A stretch of 6,852 nt of DNA from Flavobacteriaceae bacterium (GCA_030590765.1 JAUVCP010000119.1:1-6852), one strand, 5' to 3'; counted from the stretch's first letter, positions 1 through 6,369 are shown. Numbers and translations: made by a program. Notes: generated by a model from the sequence alone, not told the origin.

Positions 1-2
1 GG

Positions 3-251
3 ATCCTGCAAAATAACAATCAAATGGTCATCTGCGGACATACGCACCGACCTCGATTTCCTGATCCAGGAGATATTCCTTTATTTAATGATGGTAGTTG
101 TGTTCATCCAAATTCCATCATCGGAATTGAAATTGTTGATCTAAAGATTTCATTGATTAAATGGTATGACCATTTTGATGAACAAACCAATAAAAATATT
201 ATTAAAAAAGTGATCTTAGAAGGGCCAACGAATTTAGTCAAATTTATGTAA
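3..251 (+). CDS. Calcineurin-like metallophosphoesterase, C-terminal fragment
   Basis: Partial gene: the frame is open from the left edge (ATC CTG CAA...) and ends at TAA 249-251, giving the last 82 residues. The visible motif CGHTHRPRF is the GHTH(R) metal-binding block that closes the active site of calcineurin-like phosphoesterases, where the two His ligate the dinuclear metal centre. After it, IPLFNDGSCVHP matches the stretch following GHTHR in bacterial 'serine/threonine phosphatase'-type members, with the N-D-G-S turn and a short beta-rich tail. The N-terminal metal ligands (DxH, GD, GNHE) lie outside the window. An internal ATG at 24 starts in the middle of the conserved domain and is not the real start. 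The substrate cannot be told from this part. Assignment to the superfamily is secure. Confidence 0.85.
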   Translation: MLQNNNQMVICGHTHRPRFPDPGDIPLFNDGSCVHPNSIIGIEIVDLKISLIKWYDHFDEQTNKNIIKKVILEGPTNLVKFM

Positions 252-274
252 TTGACTAATATACAGTATATTTG
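243..274 (+). promoter_or_regulatory. Bacteroidota-type promoter for the ATP-grasp gene
   Basis: TATATTTG at 267-274 is a perfect match to the Bacteroidota -7 consensus TAnnTTTG. A weak -33 candidate, TTTA at 243-246, lies 20 bases upstream and overlaps the end of the phosphoesterase gene. Transcription would begin near 280, giving a leader of about 30 bases before the ATG at 310. The rest of the leader is almost pure A/T. Confidence 0.55.
258..272. repeat. 15-bp perfect palindrome over the -7 box
   Basis: AATATAC-A-GTATATT is a perfect inverted repeat with 7-base arms around one central base. It overlaps the putative -7 element TATATTTG (267-274). Its position would suit a repressor operator, but the A/T-rich composition makes chance palindromes likely. 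No regulator family can be named. Confidence 0.3.
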
Positions 275-309
275 TTTAACTAAATATTTTTTATTTAAAT
301 CAATTTTTC

Positions 310-1479
310 ATGTTTCTATTAGATAAACCCTATATTTCAGATTTCTTGATTCAAACAATCAAAGAAAATAATTTCCCTGTAGTTGCAAGTTCTGAAGCAA
401 AAGAACTCATTTCAGATAGAACCTTAAACTGGATACCTGAGGAAGAAGCAATTGAGACTTGCAAAAATCAATCACAACCAGCAATTTATTCTAATTCAGA
501 GAATACCATACAATGGGTCAATAAAAACCTGAGTTTTTCTGATCTACCAAAAAAGATCATGTTCTTTAAAAATAAAATAAAATTCAGAGAACTTATCAAA
601 GATATCTATCCTAATTATTTTTATCAAGGAATCAAGCTTTCAGAATTAGAAGATTTAGATATTAAATCAATAGAATTTCCTTTTATTATTAAACCTTCAG
701 TAGGTTTTTTTAGTATGGGAGTATACAAGGTAGAAAATCTGGAGGAATGGAAAATTATTTCCAAAAAAATCATAAATGAAGTTGAAATTACGAAGTCCAT
801 ATATCCAAAAGAAGTAATCAATCTGAATAAGTTCATTATTGAAGAGTTTATTCATGGAGAAGAATATGCCATTGATTGTTATTTTAACAAAACAGGAGAA
901 CCTGTTATTCTAAATATTCTTCATCATATTTTCTCTTCAGGAAGGGATGTAAGTGACAGGGTTTACTCAACTTCAAAAAAGATCATTGAAAAGTATCATA
1001 CAATTCTTGAAGACTTTTTAAAAATTATTGGTAACAAACTGGATCTCAAGAATTTTCCAATTCATATGGAAGTTCGAATTGATAAAGAGGGAAAAATAAT
1101 TCCTATTGAGATAAATCCTCTACGGTTTGGTGGTTGGTGTACCACCGGTGATCTCTCTTGGTACGCATATGGCATTAATTCTTATGAATACTTTTTTAAG
1201 GGGATTAAACCTGACTGGAATAAAATTTTAGAATCGAAATCAGGAAAAATATTTAGTATCATTGTTTTAGACAATAATTCAGGAGTCAAAGAAAATAATA
1301 TTGTATCCTTTGATTATGATAAATTATTAGAAAAATTTAGTAAACCAATGGTCTTAAGAAAAGTGAATTATTTGAAATATCCTGTTTTTGGATTTGTATT
1401 TATTGAAAATAGTATTGATAATAAACATGAATTAACTCATATATTAAATTCAAACCTGCAAGAATTTATAAAAGTTTGA
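310..1479 (+). CDS. ATP-grasp domain protein, substrate unknown
   Basis: A 389-residue protein of the ATP-grasp superfamily, which uses ATP to activate a carboxylate for joining to an amine or thiol. An N-terminal region of about 85 residues (starting MFLLDKPYISDFL) precedes the ATP-grasp fold. FPFIIKPSVGFFSMG (123-137) carries the ATP-binding Lys128 and a glycine/serine loop. IIEEFIHGEEYAID (176-189) is the adenine-contacting hinge. HMEVRID (252-258) and IPIEINPLRFGG (265-276) supply the Mg-binding Glu254, Glu267 and Asn269, with Arg272 nearby. All expected catalytic positions are present, so the enzyme is probably active. There is no signal peptide or membrane segment, so it should act in the cytoplasm. 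It has its own promoter and stands apart from its neighbours, so context gives no substrate. ATG 310 is the first start after the promoter and gives a hydrophobic beta-strand opening (FLLD) suited to the family. Confidence 0.85.
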   Translation: MFLLDKPYISDFLIQTIKENNFPVVASSEAKELISDRTLNWIPEEEAIETCKNQSQPAIYSNSENTIQWVNKNLSFSDLPKKIMFFKNKIKFRELIKDIYPNYFYQGIKLSELEDLDIKSIEFPFIIKPSVGFFSMGVYKVENLEEWKIISKKIINEVEITKSIYPKEVINLNKFIIEEFIHGEEYAIDCYFNKTGEPVILNILHHIFSSGRDVSDRVYSTSKKIIEKYHTILEDFLKIIGNKLDLKNFPIHMEVRIDKEGKIIPIEINPLRFGGWCTTGDLSWYAYGINSYEYFFKGIKPDWNKILESKSGKIFSIIVLDNNSGVKENNIVSFDYDKLLEKFSKPMVLRKVNYLKYPVFGFVFIENSIDNKHELTHILNSNLQEFIKV

Positions 1480-1512
1480 TAAAAACTACTCTTATTTTTA
1501 GACATTTTTTTG

Positions 1513-1520
1513 TAACTTTA
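1513..1520 (+). promoter_or_regulatory. Possible weak -7 promoter element
   Basis: TAACTTTA, preceded by TTTTTTTG, resembles the Bacteroidota TAnnTTTG -7 box with A for the final G. No -33 TTTG lies about 20 bases upstream. If used, it would produce a leader of about 130 bases that contains the hairpin at 1592-1616 before the gene at 1652. No better promoter is seen between that hairpin and the gene. Confidence 0.25.
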
Positions 1521-1591
1521 GATACTCTTTAGATCCACTGTTCATATTTTATTTTTTCTAATTCATTTAATATGAATACGATTAAGTCTTA

Positions 1592-1616
1592 AATGCTTTT
1601 AGGCATTGTTTTTTAT
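1592..1616 (+). terminator. Weak intrinsic terminator after the ATP-grasp gene
   Basis: AATGC (1592-1596) pairs with GCATT (1603-1607) around a six-base loop, and GTTTTTTATTT follows. The U-rich tail is good but the stem has only five pairs, so efficiency is uncertain. It lies 113 bases past the ATP-grasp stop codon and 36 bases before the next start. It could terminate the upstream transcript or act as a leader hairpin for the downstream pair. Confidence 0.4.
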
Positions 1617-1651
1617 TTCATTATTGTAATTATTTCCAAAAACTCTCCCTC

Positions 1652-2071
1652 ATGGAAAAAAAGCAAAAAATTATTCAAGTTTATGCGGTTATAATATGTG
1701 TAATCGCAGTTATCACTATCCTTATTACCTTATCAAGTTTAGTGTCATCTTATATAGATAAAAGTGATGCTTTGGCAGTGACTATCTATTCAAATAGTAA
1801 TCAAGCAAGTTTGGCTTCCTACGAAAATTTTAAAATGGACATCTTGAAATCAACGCAAAAAGATCAAGCCTATATTCCTGATGATCAAACCCTGCACAAA
1901 ATGTATGATGAGGCAAAATCAGCTAAAATTAAGATGGTTGAACATAGGGCTAATCGTGATATTACAGTAAGTGCCATTATTATGGTAATTGCTCTAATAT
2001 TATTCGGTTCGCATATTTGGTTGATAAAAAAAATGAAAATTGTAGACGAACAGAAAATTAATAGTCCTTAA
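1652..2071 (+). CDS. Small two-helix inner-membrane protein, function unknown
   Basis: A 139-residue protein not assigned to a characterised family. A short basic N-terminus (MEKKQK) is followed by a hydrophobic segment at about 8-33. A polar region of about 70 residues (34-102) contains a Lys/Asp-rich part likely to be helical. A second membrane segment spans about 103-125, and the tail is basic then acidic (IKKMKIVDEQK). Both ends are probably cytoplasmic (positive-inside rule), with the central polar domain in the periplasm. There are no catalytic motifs. Its only Cys is in the first membrane helix. The stop is 7 bases before the next start, so the two genes are almost certainly co-transcribed and may form a small membrane complex. 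ATG 1652 is the only start giving the complete first helix with its basic flank. Confidence 0.75.
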   Translation: MEKKQKIIQVYAVIICVIAVITILITLSSLVSSYIDKSDALAVTIYSNSNQASLASYENFKMDILKSTQKDQAYIPDDQTLHKMYDEAKSAKIKMVEHRANRDITVSAIIMVIALILFGSHIWLIKKMKIVDEQKINSP

Positions 2072-2078
2072 ATAAATC

Positions 2079-2465
2079 ATGAACAAAACAAAAATACTTT
2101 TTTGGCTACCCCGGTTTTTATGCATTATTGCAATACTATTCATTAGTTTATTTGCTTTAGATGCTTTTGAACCTGATCTCACTTTTTGGCAACAAATTGG
2201 AGCTTTTTTGATACATTTTATACCTTCATTTATTTTACTGGCTTTACTTCTTATAGCTTGGAAATGGGAATATATTGGTGGTATAATTTTTACAATACTT
2301 GGTCTTGGATTTAGCCCCTTTATTTTTAAACACAATTATGATATGAACCACTCTATTTGGATGAGTATGGGTATCATTGCAATGATCACTCTTCCATTTG
2401 TAGTTGTTGGTATTTTATTTATTATGAGTTATTTTCAAAATAAAAGAATCAATATAAATAAGTAA
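2079..2465 (+). CDS. Four-helix membrane protein resembling DUF7670-type proteins
   Basis: A 128-residue, very hydrophobic protein with four predicted membrane segments (about 10-28, 38-60, 64-84 and 92-118) and basic cytoplasmic ends. The features FWLPR (8-12), FISLFALD (21-28), FLIHFIPSF (43-51) and AWKWEYIGGIIF (60-71) recall a family of short uncharacterised membrane proteins, common in Bacteroidota and Firmicutes, that are annotated only as hypothetical or domain of unknown function. I recall this from memory and have not searched. No enzyme motif or transporter signature is visible. The ATG follows the upstream stop by 7 bases, which supports an operon with the gene at 1652. The leftward overlapping frame at 2000-2335 is a shadow. 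Confidence 0.75.
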   Translation: MNKTKILFWLPRFLCIIAILFISLFALDAFEPDLTFWQQIGAFLIHFIPSFILLALLLIAWKWEYIGGIIFTILGLGFSPFIFKHNYDMNHSIWMSMGIIAMITLPFVVVGILFIMSYFQNKRININK

Positions 2466-2496
2466 TAAATAGTACATAGTTAATGATATTCTTGCT

Positions 2497-2504
2497 TAAA
2501 TTTG
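2497..2504 (+). promoter_or_regulatory. Bacteroidota -7 promoter element before the small exported protein
   Basis: TAAATTTG is an exact TAnnTTTG match. No clear -33 TTTG is seen about 20 bases upstream. Transcription would start near 2510, leaving only a few leader bases before ATG 2514. The element contains the TTG at 2502 that could otherwise be taken as the start codon, which argues against that start. The promoter would serve the small gene and probably the receptor-flavoprotein-NifX block behind it. Confidence 0.5.
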
Positions 2505-2513
2505 CAGTGTTTT

Positions 2514-2840
2514 ATGGGTAAGATATATTTTAATAGGGTTACTGCAATTTTACTGTTAGTTTTTTTACTAACACCTATTTTTATTCAGTTAATTCATGCA
2601 ACTGAAGACCATACTTATCGCGAAATATTTTCTGATGACTTGAATCATATTCAACACATTGAAAATGATTGTGCAGTTTATCACCTTCAAATAAATCATA
2701 ATGCCGTTGATCTTTATTTCAACTTTGAAATAGATCTATTACCTGAATTGACCCAGAATATTCAGGTAATTCTTACAGAAACAAAACAGAACTACATAAA
2801 GTATAGCTCTTCAAGAGCTCCACCAATTTCATTTGTTTAA
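2514..2840 (+). CDS. Small exported His-containing protein, function unknown
   Basis: A 108-residue protein from ATG 2514. A TTG four codons upstream lies inside the promoter element and is disfavoured. Residues about 8-28 form a hydrophobic segment (ILLLVFLLTPIFIQLIHA) after a basic start, acting as a signal peptide or membrane anchor. The exported part holds several potential metal ligands: H28, H33, H45, H48, C53, H57 and H62, including HIQHIENDCAVYH at 45-57. The C-terminus reads SSSRAPPISFV. Short secreted proteins with scattered His/Cys and an R-(G/A)-P-P tail are often encoded just upstream of TonB-dependent metal receptors. The proteobacterial DUF2946 group is a comparable case, but homology to it is not shown here. 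The receptor gene follows after 96 bases. A periplasmic metal-sensing or metal-handling accessory role is inference only. Confidence 0.7.
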   Translation: MGKIYFNRVTAILLLVFLLTPIFIQLIHATEDHTYREIFSDDLNHIQHIENDCAVYHLQINHNAVDLYFNFEIDLLPELTQNIQVILTETKQNYIKYSSSRAPPISFV

Positions 2841-2870
2841 ATTCTAAAAAGTATAGAATAGTATTATTCT
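2841..2870. promoter_or_regulatory. Three alternating inverted copies of ATTCTA/TAGAAT in the receptor leader
   Basis: ATTCTA (2841-2846) is the inverse of TAGAAT (2854-2859). AGAATA (2855-2860) is the inverse of TATTCT (2865-2870) across a 4-base spacer, so AGAATA-GTAT-TATTCT is a perfect inverted repeat. The middle copy can pair with either flank, but not with both. This could be an operator with overlapping sites or a pair of mutually exclusive RNA hairpins. It begins directly after the stop codon of the small exported protein. Confidence 0.4.
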
Positions 2871-2887
2871 GCGATTTACTCTATAAG

Positions 2888-2910
2888 TTATTCCAAATCA
2901 AAAGGAATAA
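2888..2910 (+). promoter_or_regulatory. 7-bp stem-loop in the receptor 5' leader
   Basis: TTATTCC (2888-2894) pairs perfectly with GGAATAA (2904-2910) around a nine-base A-rich loop. TAATTTTTAATAC follows, a poor but present U-rich tail. It lies 26 bases before the GTG start of the receptor. It may act as a weak terminator or attenuator lowering receptor expression relative to the small gene, or as an mRNA-stabilising 5' structure. Confidence 0.4.
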
Positions 2911-2936
2911 TAATTTTTAATACAACAAATTAACAA

Positions 2937-5135
2937 GTGAAAAAAAAATATTTAATATTATTCTTTGTCGGTTTTATGACAATTGGATATTCTCAAAATA
3001 TGCTTACCGGTAAAATAATAGATGAGAATGGGCTGGTAATATTTGGGGCAGATATCTATTCCGAAGACCTTCAAAGAGGAACTTCTACAGATGAGAATGG
3101 AATTTTCACTATCCAGAATATACCTAACGGTCAACACATATTTATTTTTACATTTCTTGGATACGAAACACAGCAAAAAAAGATTACCCTCTTTAACAAA
3201 GATAAAATACTAAACATAAAACTTTTTGAAACTGTTTTTCATATGGATGAAGTAATTGTTTCTACCCCTTTTAACAAACTGCAAAGTCAGAATGTGATGA
3301 AAGTTGAACACAAGAGCATTCAATCACTCGAAAAAAAAGGAGGTACAACTTTAATGGAAAGTTTAGGTAGTATAGCAGGAGTTTCTAATATGTCTACCGG
3401 TACAGGAATAGGAAAGCCTGTTATCAGAGGTTTGAGTGGTAACAGAGTTTTGACATATACACAAGGTGTTAAACTTGAAAATTATCAAAATGGCGAAAAA
3501 CACGGACTAGGAATCAATGAATCGGGAATAGAAGCTGTTGAAGTCATTAAAGGTCCAGCATCACTACTCTACGGATCTGATGCTTTGGGTGGAGTTCTTT
3601 ATCTTATTCCTGAAAAGTTTGCTTCAAATAACACTACAAAAGTAGGTGCATCTGCTAAATATTTTACAAATACCCTAGGATTTAATACTTCTGTTGGTGT
3701 AAAAACATCTGGAGATAAATTTAAATTCATTGCCAGAGGAGCTTATGATACACATTCTGATTATAAAACTGGAGGTAACGAAAGAGTAACAAATTCGCGT
3801 TATAATGAGGTAGATTTTAAAACTGCATTTGGCTATTCTAGTGATAAATTTACATCAGATCTTAGGTATAATTACAATCAATCAAAAGTTGGACTCCCTA
3901 AAGAAATTGGTGAGCAAGAAACTTCAAAAGAACTTAAGGGTCTATATCAAGATCTTGATTATCATATAATTAGTATGAAAAATGATTTTGTGTTAAATTC
4001 TTCATCTATAAAAACCAACTTAGGGTATACACACAATAACCGAAAACTGTTTAATAAAGATAAAATCACGGTTGATATGCTGTTAAACACATTTAACTAT
4101 GATGCAAAATGGTATTTGCCTGAATTTGGGGATTTTGAAACTGTTTTTGGTGTCCAGGGAATGTTTCAAACCAATACAAATTATGGAAAACAAGTTTTTT
4201 TACCAGATGCAAATATCAATGATTTTGGAGCTTTTGGTAATTTAAATTACAAATGGAAATCAAGCACTTTACAGGCAGGACTTCGTTTTGATAATCGAAA
4301 AATTGATACCGAAGAGCATGGAATTTCAGGTGAAGAACATTTTATAGAAGCAATTAACAGATCTCTAAATAGTTTTTCAGGATCTGTGGGCTATAAAACA
4401 GACATCAAGCAAAACTTGGTCACACGTATAAATTTTGCATCAGGATTTAGAGCACCAAATTTATCCGAATTAGTTTCTAATGGTATTCATGAAGGTAGAT
4501 GGGAAATTGGTAACTCAAATCTTGATAACGAGCAAAATATACAGTTAGATATCTCTTTAGAATATAAAGCCAAACACTTTGAGTTTTTTGCAAACAGTTT
4601 TTATAATAATATTTTTGATTATATTTATATTGCTCCCACAGGAGATGAAATAGAAGATTTTGATATATACACGTATGTTCAAAATGATGCATATTTATTT
4701 GGTGGGGAAATAGGAATTCACTTACATCCGCACCCAATGGACTGGCTTCACTTTGAAAGTTTGTATGAAACGGTTATTGGAAAACAAAAAGAAGGTGGTT
4801 ATTTACCAAGGATTCCGGCAAATAAGCTTGACAACACATTCAGAGCAGAATTTGATATAGATCAATGGTTAGATTTTGGTTATGTTTTTTTGAATCTGGA
4901 AAGTACTTTTAAACAAAATAAAGTAAGTGATTTTGAAGATACTTCAGACAGTTATAATCTACTAAATTTTGGTTTTGGCGGAAATGTACTTTTCGGTAAA
5001 CTTAAAACCAGCGTAAACTTCACTATAAAGAATATTTTAAACAAAGAATATATTTCACATTTATCAGTCTTAAACGAAGAAGGAATTCCAAATCCTGGAA
5101 TCAATTTTGTTTTTGGTATAAAATTAAATTATTAA
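2937..5135 (+). CDS. TonB-dependent outer-membrane receptor, ZnuD-like plug type
   Basis: A 732-residue outer-membrane active transporter powered by TonB-ExbBD. In order: signal peptide 1-20 (KKK then hydrophobic, ending GYSQ); carboxypeptidase-D-like beta-sandwich about 22-98 (LTGKIIDENG, GTSTDENGIFTI, LGYE); TonB-box-like DEVIVST at 104-110; plug domain about 115-226 with PVIRGLSGNRV (161-171) and VIKGPASLLYGSDALGG (203-219); and a 22-strand-type barrel to the C-terminal aromatic (FGIKLNY). The plug resembles ZnuD-type zinc and related metal receptors, and HLHPHPMDWLH (595-605) is His-rich. Zinc or another metal complex is therefore the best guess; a siderophore or other ligand is not excluded. 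The start is GTG: an in-frame TAA lies at 2931-2933, and the next Met (residue 14) would destroy the signal peptide. The gene is intact and of normal length. The flavoprotein gene starts 4 bases after its stop, so they are co-transcribed. Confidence 0.93.
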   Translation: MKKKYLILFFVGFMTIGYSQNMLTGKIIDENGLVIFGADIYSEDLQRGTSTDENGIFTIQNIPNGQHIFIFTFLGYETQQKKITLFNKDKILNIKLFETVFHMDEVIVSTPFNKLQSQNVMKVEHKSIQSLEKKGGTTLMESLGSIAGVSNMSTGTGIGKPVIRGLSGNRVLTYTQGVKLENYQNGEKHGLGINESGIEAVEVIKGPASLLYGSDALGGVLYLIPEKFASNNTTKVGASAKYFTNTLGFNTSVGVKTSGDKFKFIARGAYDTHSDYKTGGNERVTNSRYNEVDFKTAFGYSSDKFTSDLRYNYNQSKVGLPKEIGEQETSKELKGLYQDLDYHIISMKNDFVLNSSSIKTNLGYTHNNRKLFNKDKITVDMLLNTFNYDAKWYLPEFGDFETVFGVQGMFQTNTNYGKQVFLPDANINDFGAFGNLNYKWKSSTLQAGLRFDNRKIDTEEHGISGEEHFIEAINRSLNSFSGSVGYKTDIKQNLVTRINFASGFRAPNLSELVSNGIHEGRWEIGNSNLDNEQNIQLDISLEYKAKHFEFFANSFYNNIFDYIYIAPTGDEIEDFDIYTYVQNDAYLFGGEIGIHLHPHPMDWLHFESLYETVIGKQKEGGYLPRIPANKLDNTFRAEFDIDQWLDFGYVFLNLESTFKQNKVSDFEDTSDSYNLLNFGFGGNVLFGKLKTSVNFTIKNILNKEYISHLSVLNEEGIPNPGINFVFGIKLNY

Positions 5136-5139
5136 AACT

Positions 5140-6333
5140 ATGGGTAAGAAAGTGCTAATACTAGGAGGTGGCTTTGCAGGAATTGAAGCAGCCATCTTTT
5201 TGAGAAGGGAAAAATTTGATGTTACCTTGATTAGCAATCGAGATTATTTATATGTTTATCCAACTTCCATATGGATTCCTGTAAAAAAGATCAAATTTGA
5301 TGATGTTTGTATTTCTATGAAATCCTTGTCTAAAGCACACGGGTTCAAATGGGTTAAGGATGAGATTACTGAAATAAAAGCAAAACAGGGAATTGTTATT
5401 TGTAAAAATGAAGAGTTTTCAGGTTACGATCATCTTATTATCGCTCTGGGTGCAGGAAAACGTAAATATAAAGGAAATGAAAATTTTCTTTCGATTTGTG
5501 GAGCACCATTAGAAGCAGAACAACTAAGAGATAATTTAGACAAATTAATTGCAAAAGGAGGTGGAACCATTGCCATGGGATTTGGAGGAAATTCATTGGA
5601 CAAAAGTGCCGTAAGAGGCGGACCAGCTTTTGAACTTTTATTCAATGTAAATAATTATTTAAAGAAACATCATAAACGCAATAAATTTAAACTAGTATTC
5701 TTTTCTCCTGTTAAAAATCCAGGAGCTAAAATGGGTAAAAAAGCTCCTGAGTTTATGGATGCCTATTACCACAGATTGAAAATAGATCAACATGTTGGTA
5801 AACCAATTAAACAATTTGTACCAGATGGTATTGAATTTACAGATGACACAAAATTGCATAGTGATTACACCATGTATATTCCGGCATTACAAGGTCATGA
5901 TGTTTTTTATAATGCTTCAGATCTACCCTTAACAGAAGCAGGATTTATTAAAATTGATGACTATCAGGAAGTACAATTTGAAAAAGGTGAAAAAATAAGT
6001 AAAACACATGTTTATGCTGTTGGAGATTCTTCTGCCTTGGAAGGCCCCGGATGGAAAGCAAAACAAGGTCATATTGCAGAAGTAATGGCCAGGAATCTTG
6101 CTTTTAATATTGCCGAAAGAGAAAAAGGTAGTGACAAAAGAAAAGGTTATAAAGAACATTTGAATATACTTTGTGTAATGGATAGTGGAGATGGAGCGGC
6201 ATTTATATACAGAAATCACGAAAAAGAAATCATTTTTCCATTACCAATAATTGGTCACTGGATGAAAAAAGGATGGGGTTGGTATTTTAAAAATTCTAAA
6301 TTAAAGAAGATCCCAAGAATTCCAGGCATGTAA
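5140..6333 (+). CDS. FAD-dependent oxidoreductase of the sulfide:quinone reductase superfamily
   Basis: A 397-residue flavoprotein with the two-dinucleotide-fold layout of SQR and flavocytochrome c sulfide dehydrogenase. FAD motif GGGFAG is at 9-14, a second glycine-rich loop GFGGN at 147-151, and the third FAD contact VYAVGDSSALEGP at 291-303. SQR hallmarks include SICGAPLEA (118-126), GGPAFELLF (160-168), AKQGHIAEVMARN (307-319) and the C-terminal LNILCVMDSGDGAAF (341-355). The basic/aromatic tail (HWMKKGWGWYFK) suits peripheral binding to the inner membrane, where quinone would be reduced. Cys120 and Cys345 appear to match two of the three SQR cysteines. The middle one, normally just before GPA(Y/F)E, is Arg159-Gly160 here. 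Family membership is secure. Sulfide oxidation itself is doubtful, and a persulfide or another reductant is possible. It is tightly linked to the receptor gene upstream. Confidence 0.88.
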   Translation: MGKKVLILGGGFAGIEAAIFLRREKFDVTLISNRDYLYVYPTSIWIPVKKIKFDDVCISMKSLSKAHGFKWVKDEITEIKAKQGIVICKNEEFSGYDHLIIALGAGKRKYKGNENFLSICGAPLEAEQLRDNLDKLIAKGGGTIAMGFGGNSLDKSAVRGGPAFELLFNVNNYLKKHHKRNKFKLVFFSPVKNPGAKMGKKAPEFMDAYYHRLKIDQHVGKPIKQFVPDGIEFTDDTKLHSDYTMYIPALQGHDVFYNASDLPLTEAGFIKIDDYQEVQFEKGEKISKTHVYAVGDSSALEGPGWKAKQGHIAEVMARNLAFNIAEREKGSDKRKGYKEHLNILCVMDSGDGAAFIYRNHEKEIIFPLPIIGHWMKKGWGWYFKNSKLKKIPRIPGM

Positions 6334-6369
6334 TTATTAAAACTATATTATTAATTTAAAATTAAAGAG

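Larger units (their letters stand above)
1480..1651. other. Intergenic gap, 172 bases
   Basis: This is the longest gene-free stretch apart from the 3' end. It is A/T-rich and holds a TAACTTTA sequence at 1513-1520 (seven of eight consensus positions of a -7 box, but no -33 element at the right distance) and a terminator-like hairpin at 1592-1616. A six-codon reading frame at 1572-1592 is not convincing. No RNA gene or longer coding region is visible on either strand. Confidence 0.6.

Noticed and set aside
1..6. GGATCC (BamHI site) exactly at the left edge, suggesting a cloning junction
   Set aside because: The phosphoesterase frame reads through it sensibly, and no vector sequence is visible; one six-base match at an arbitrary edge is not evidence.
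281..297. TAAATA/TATTTA inverted repeat before the ATP-grasp start
   Set aside because: It is pure A/T with no G-C pair, so it is unlikely to form a stable structure and is expected at this composition.
1572..1592. Six-codon frame (MNTIKS) just before the 1592 hairpin, like an attenuator leader peptide
   Set aside because: It has no ribosome binding signal and no run of regulatory codons, and such short frames are expected by chance.
4477..4737. Minus-strand open frames inside the receptor, flavoprotein and membrane-protein genes (for example 4477-4737, 5929-6219, 2000-2335)
   Set aside because: They overlap well-supported genes in antisense, show no recognisable domain and have low-complexity composition; they are shadows of the real genes.
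4719..4751. HLHPHPMDWLH in the receptor as a specific metal-binding site
   Set aside because: A similar HPHPLDWLH string seems common in this receptor subfamily, so it may be a structural barrel motif; it is not used as proof of metal transport.
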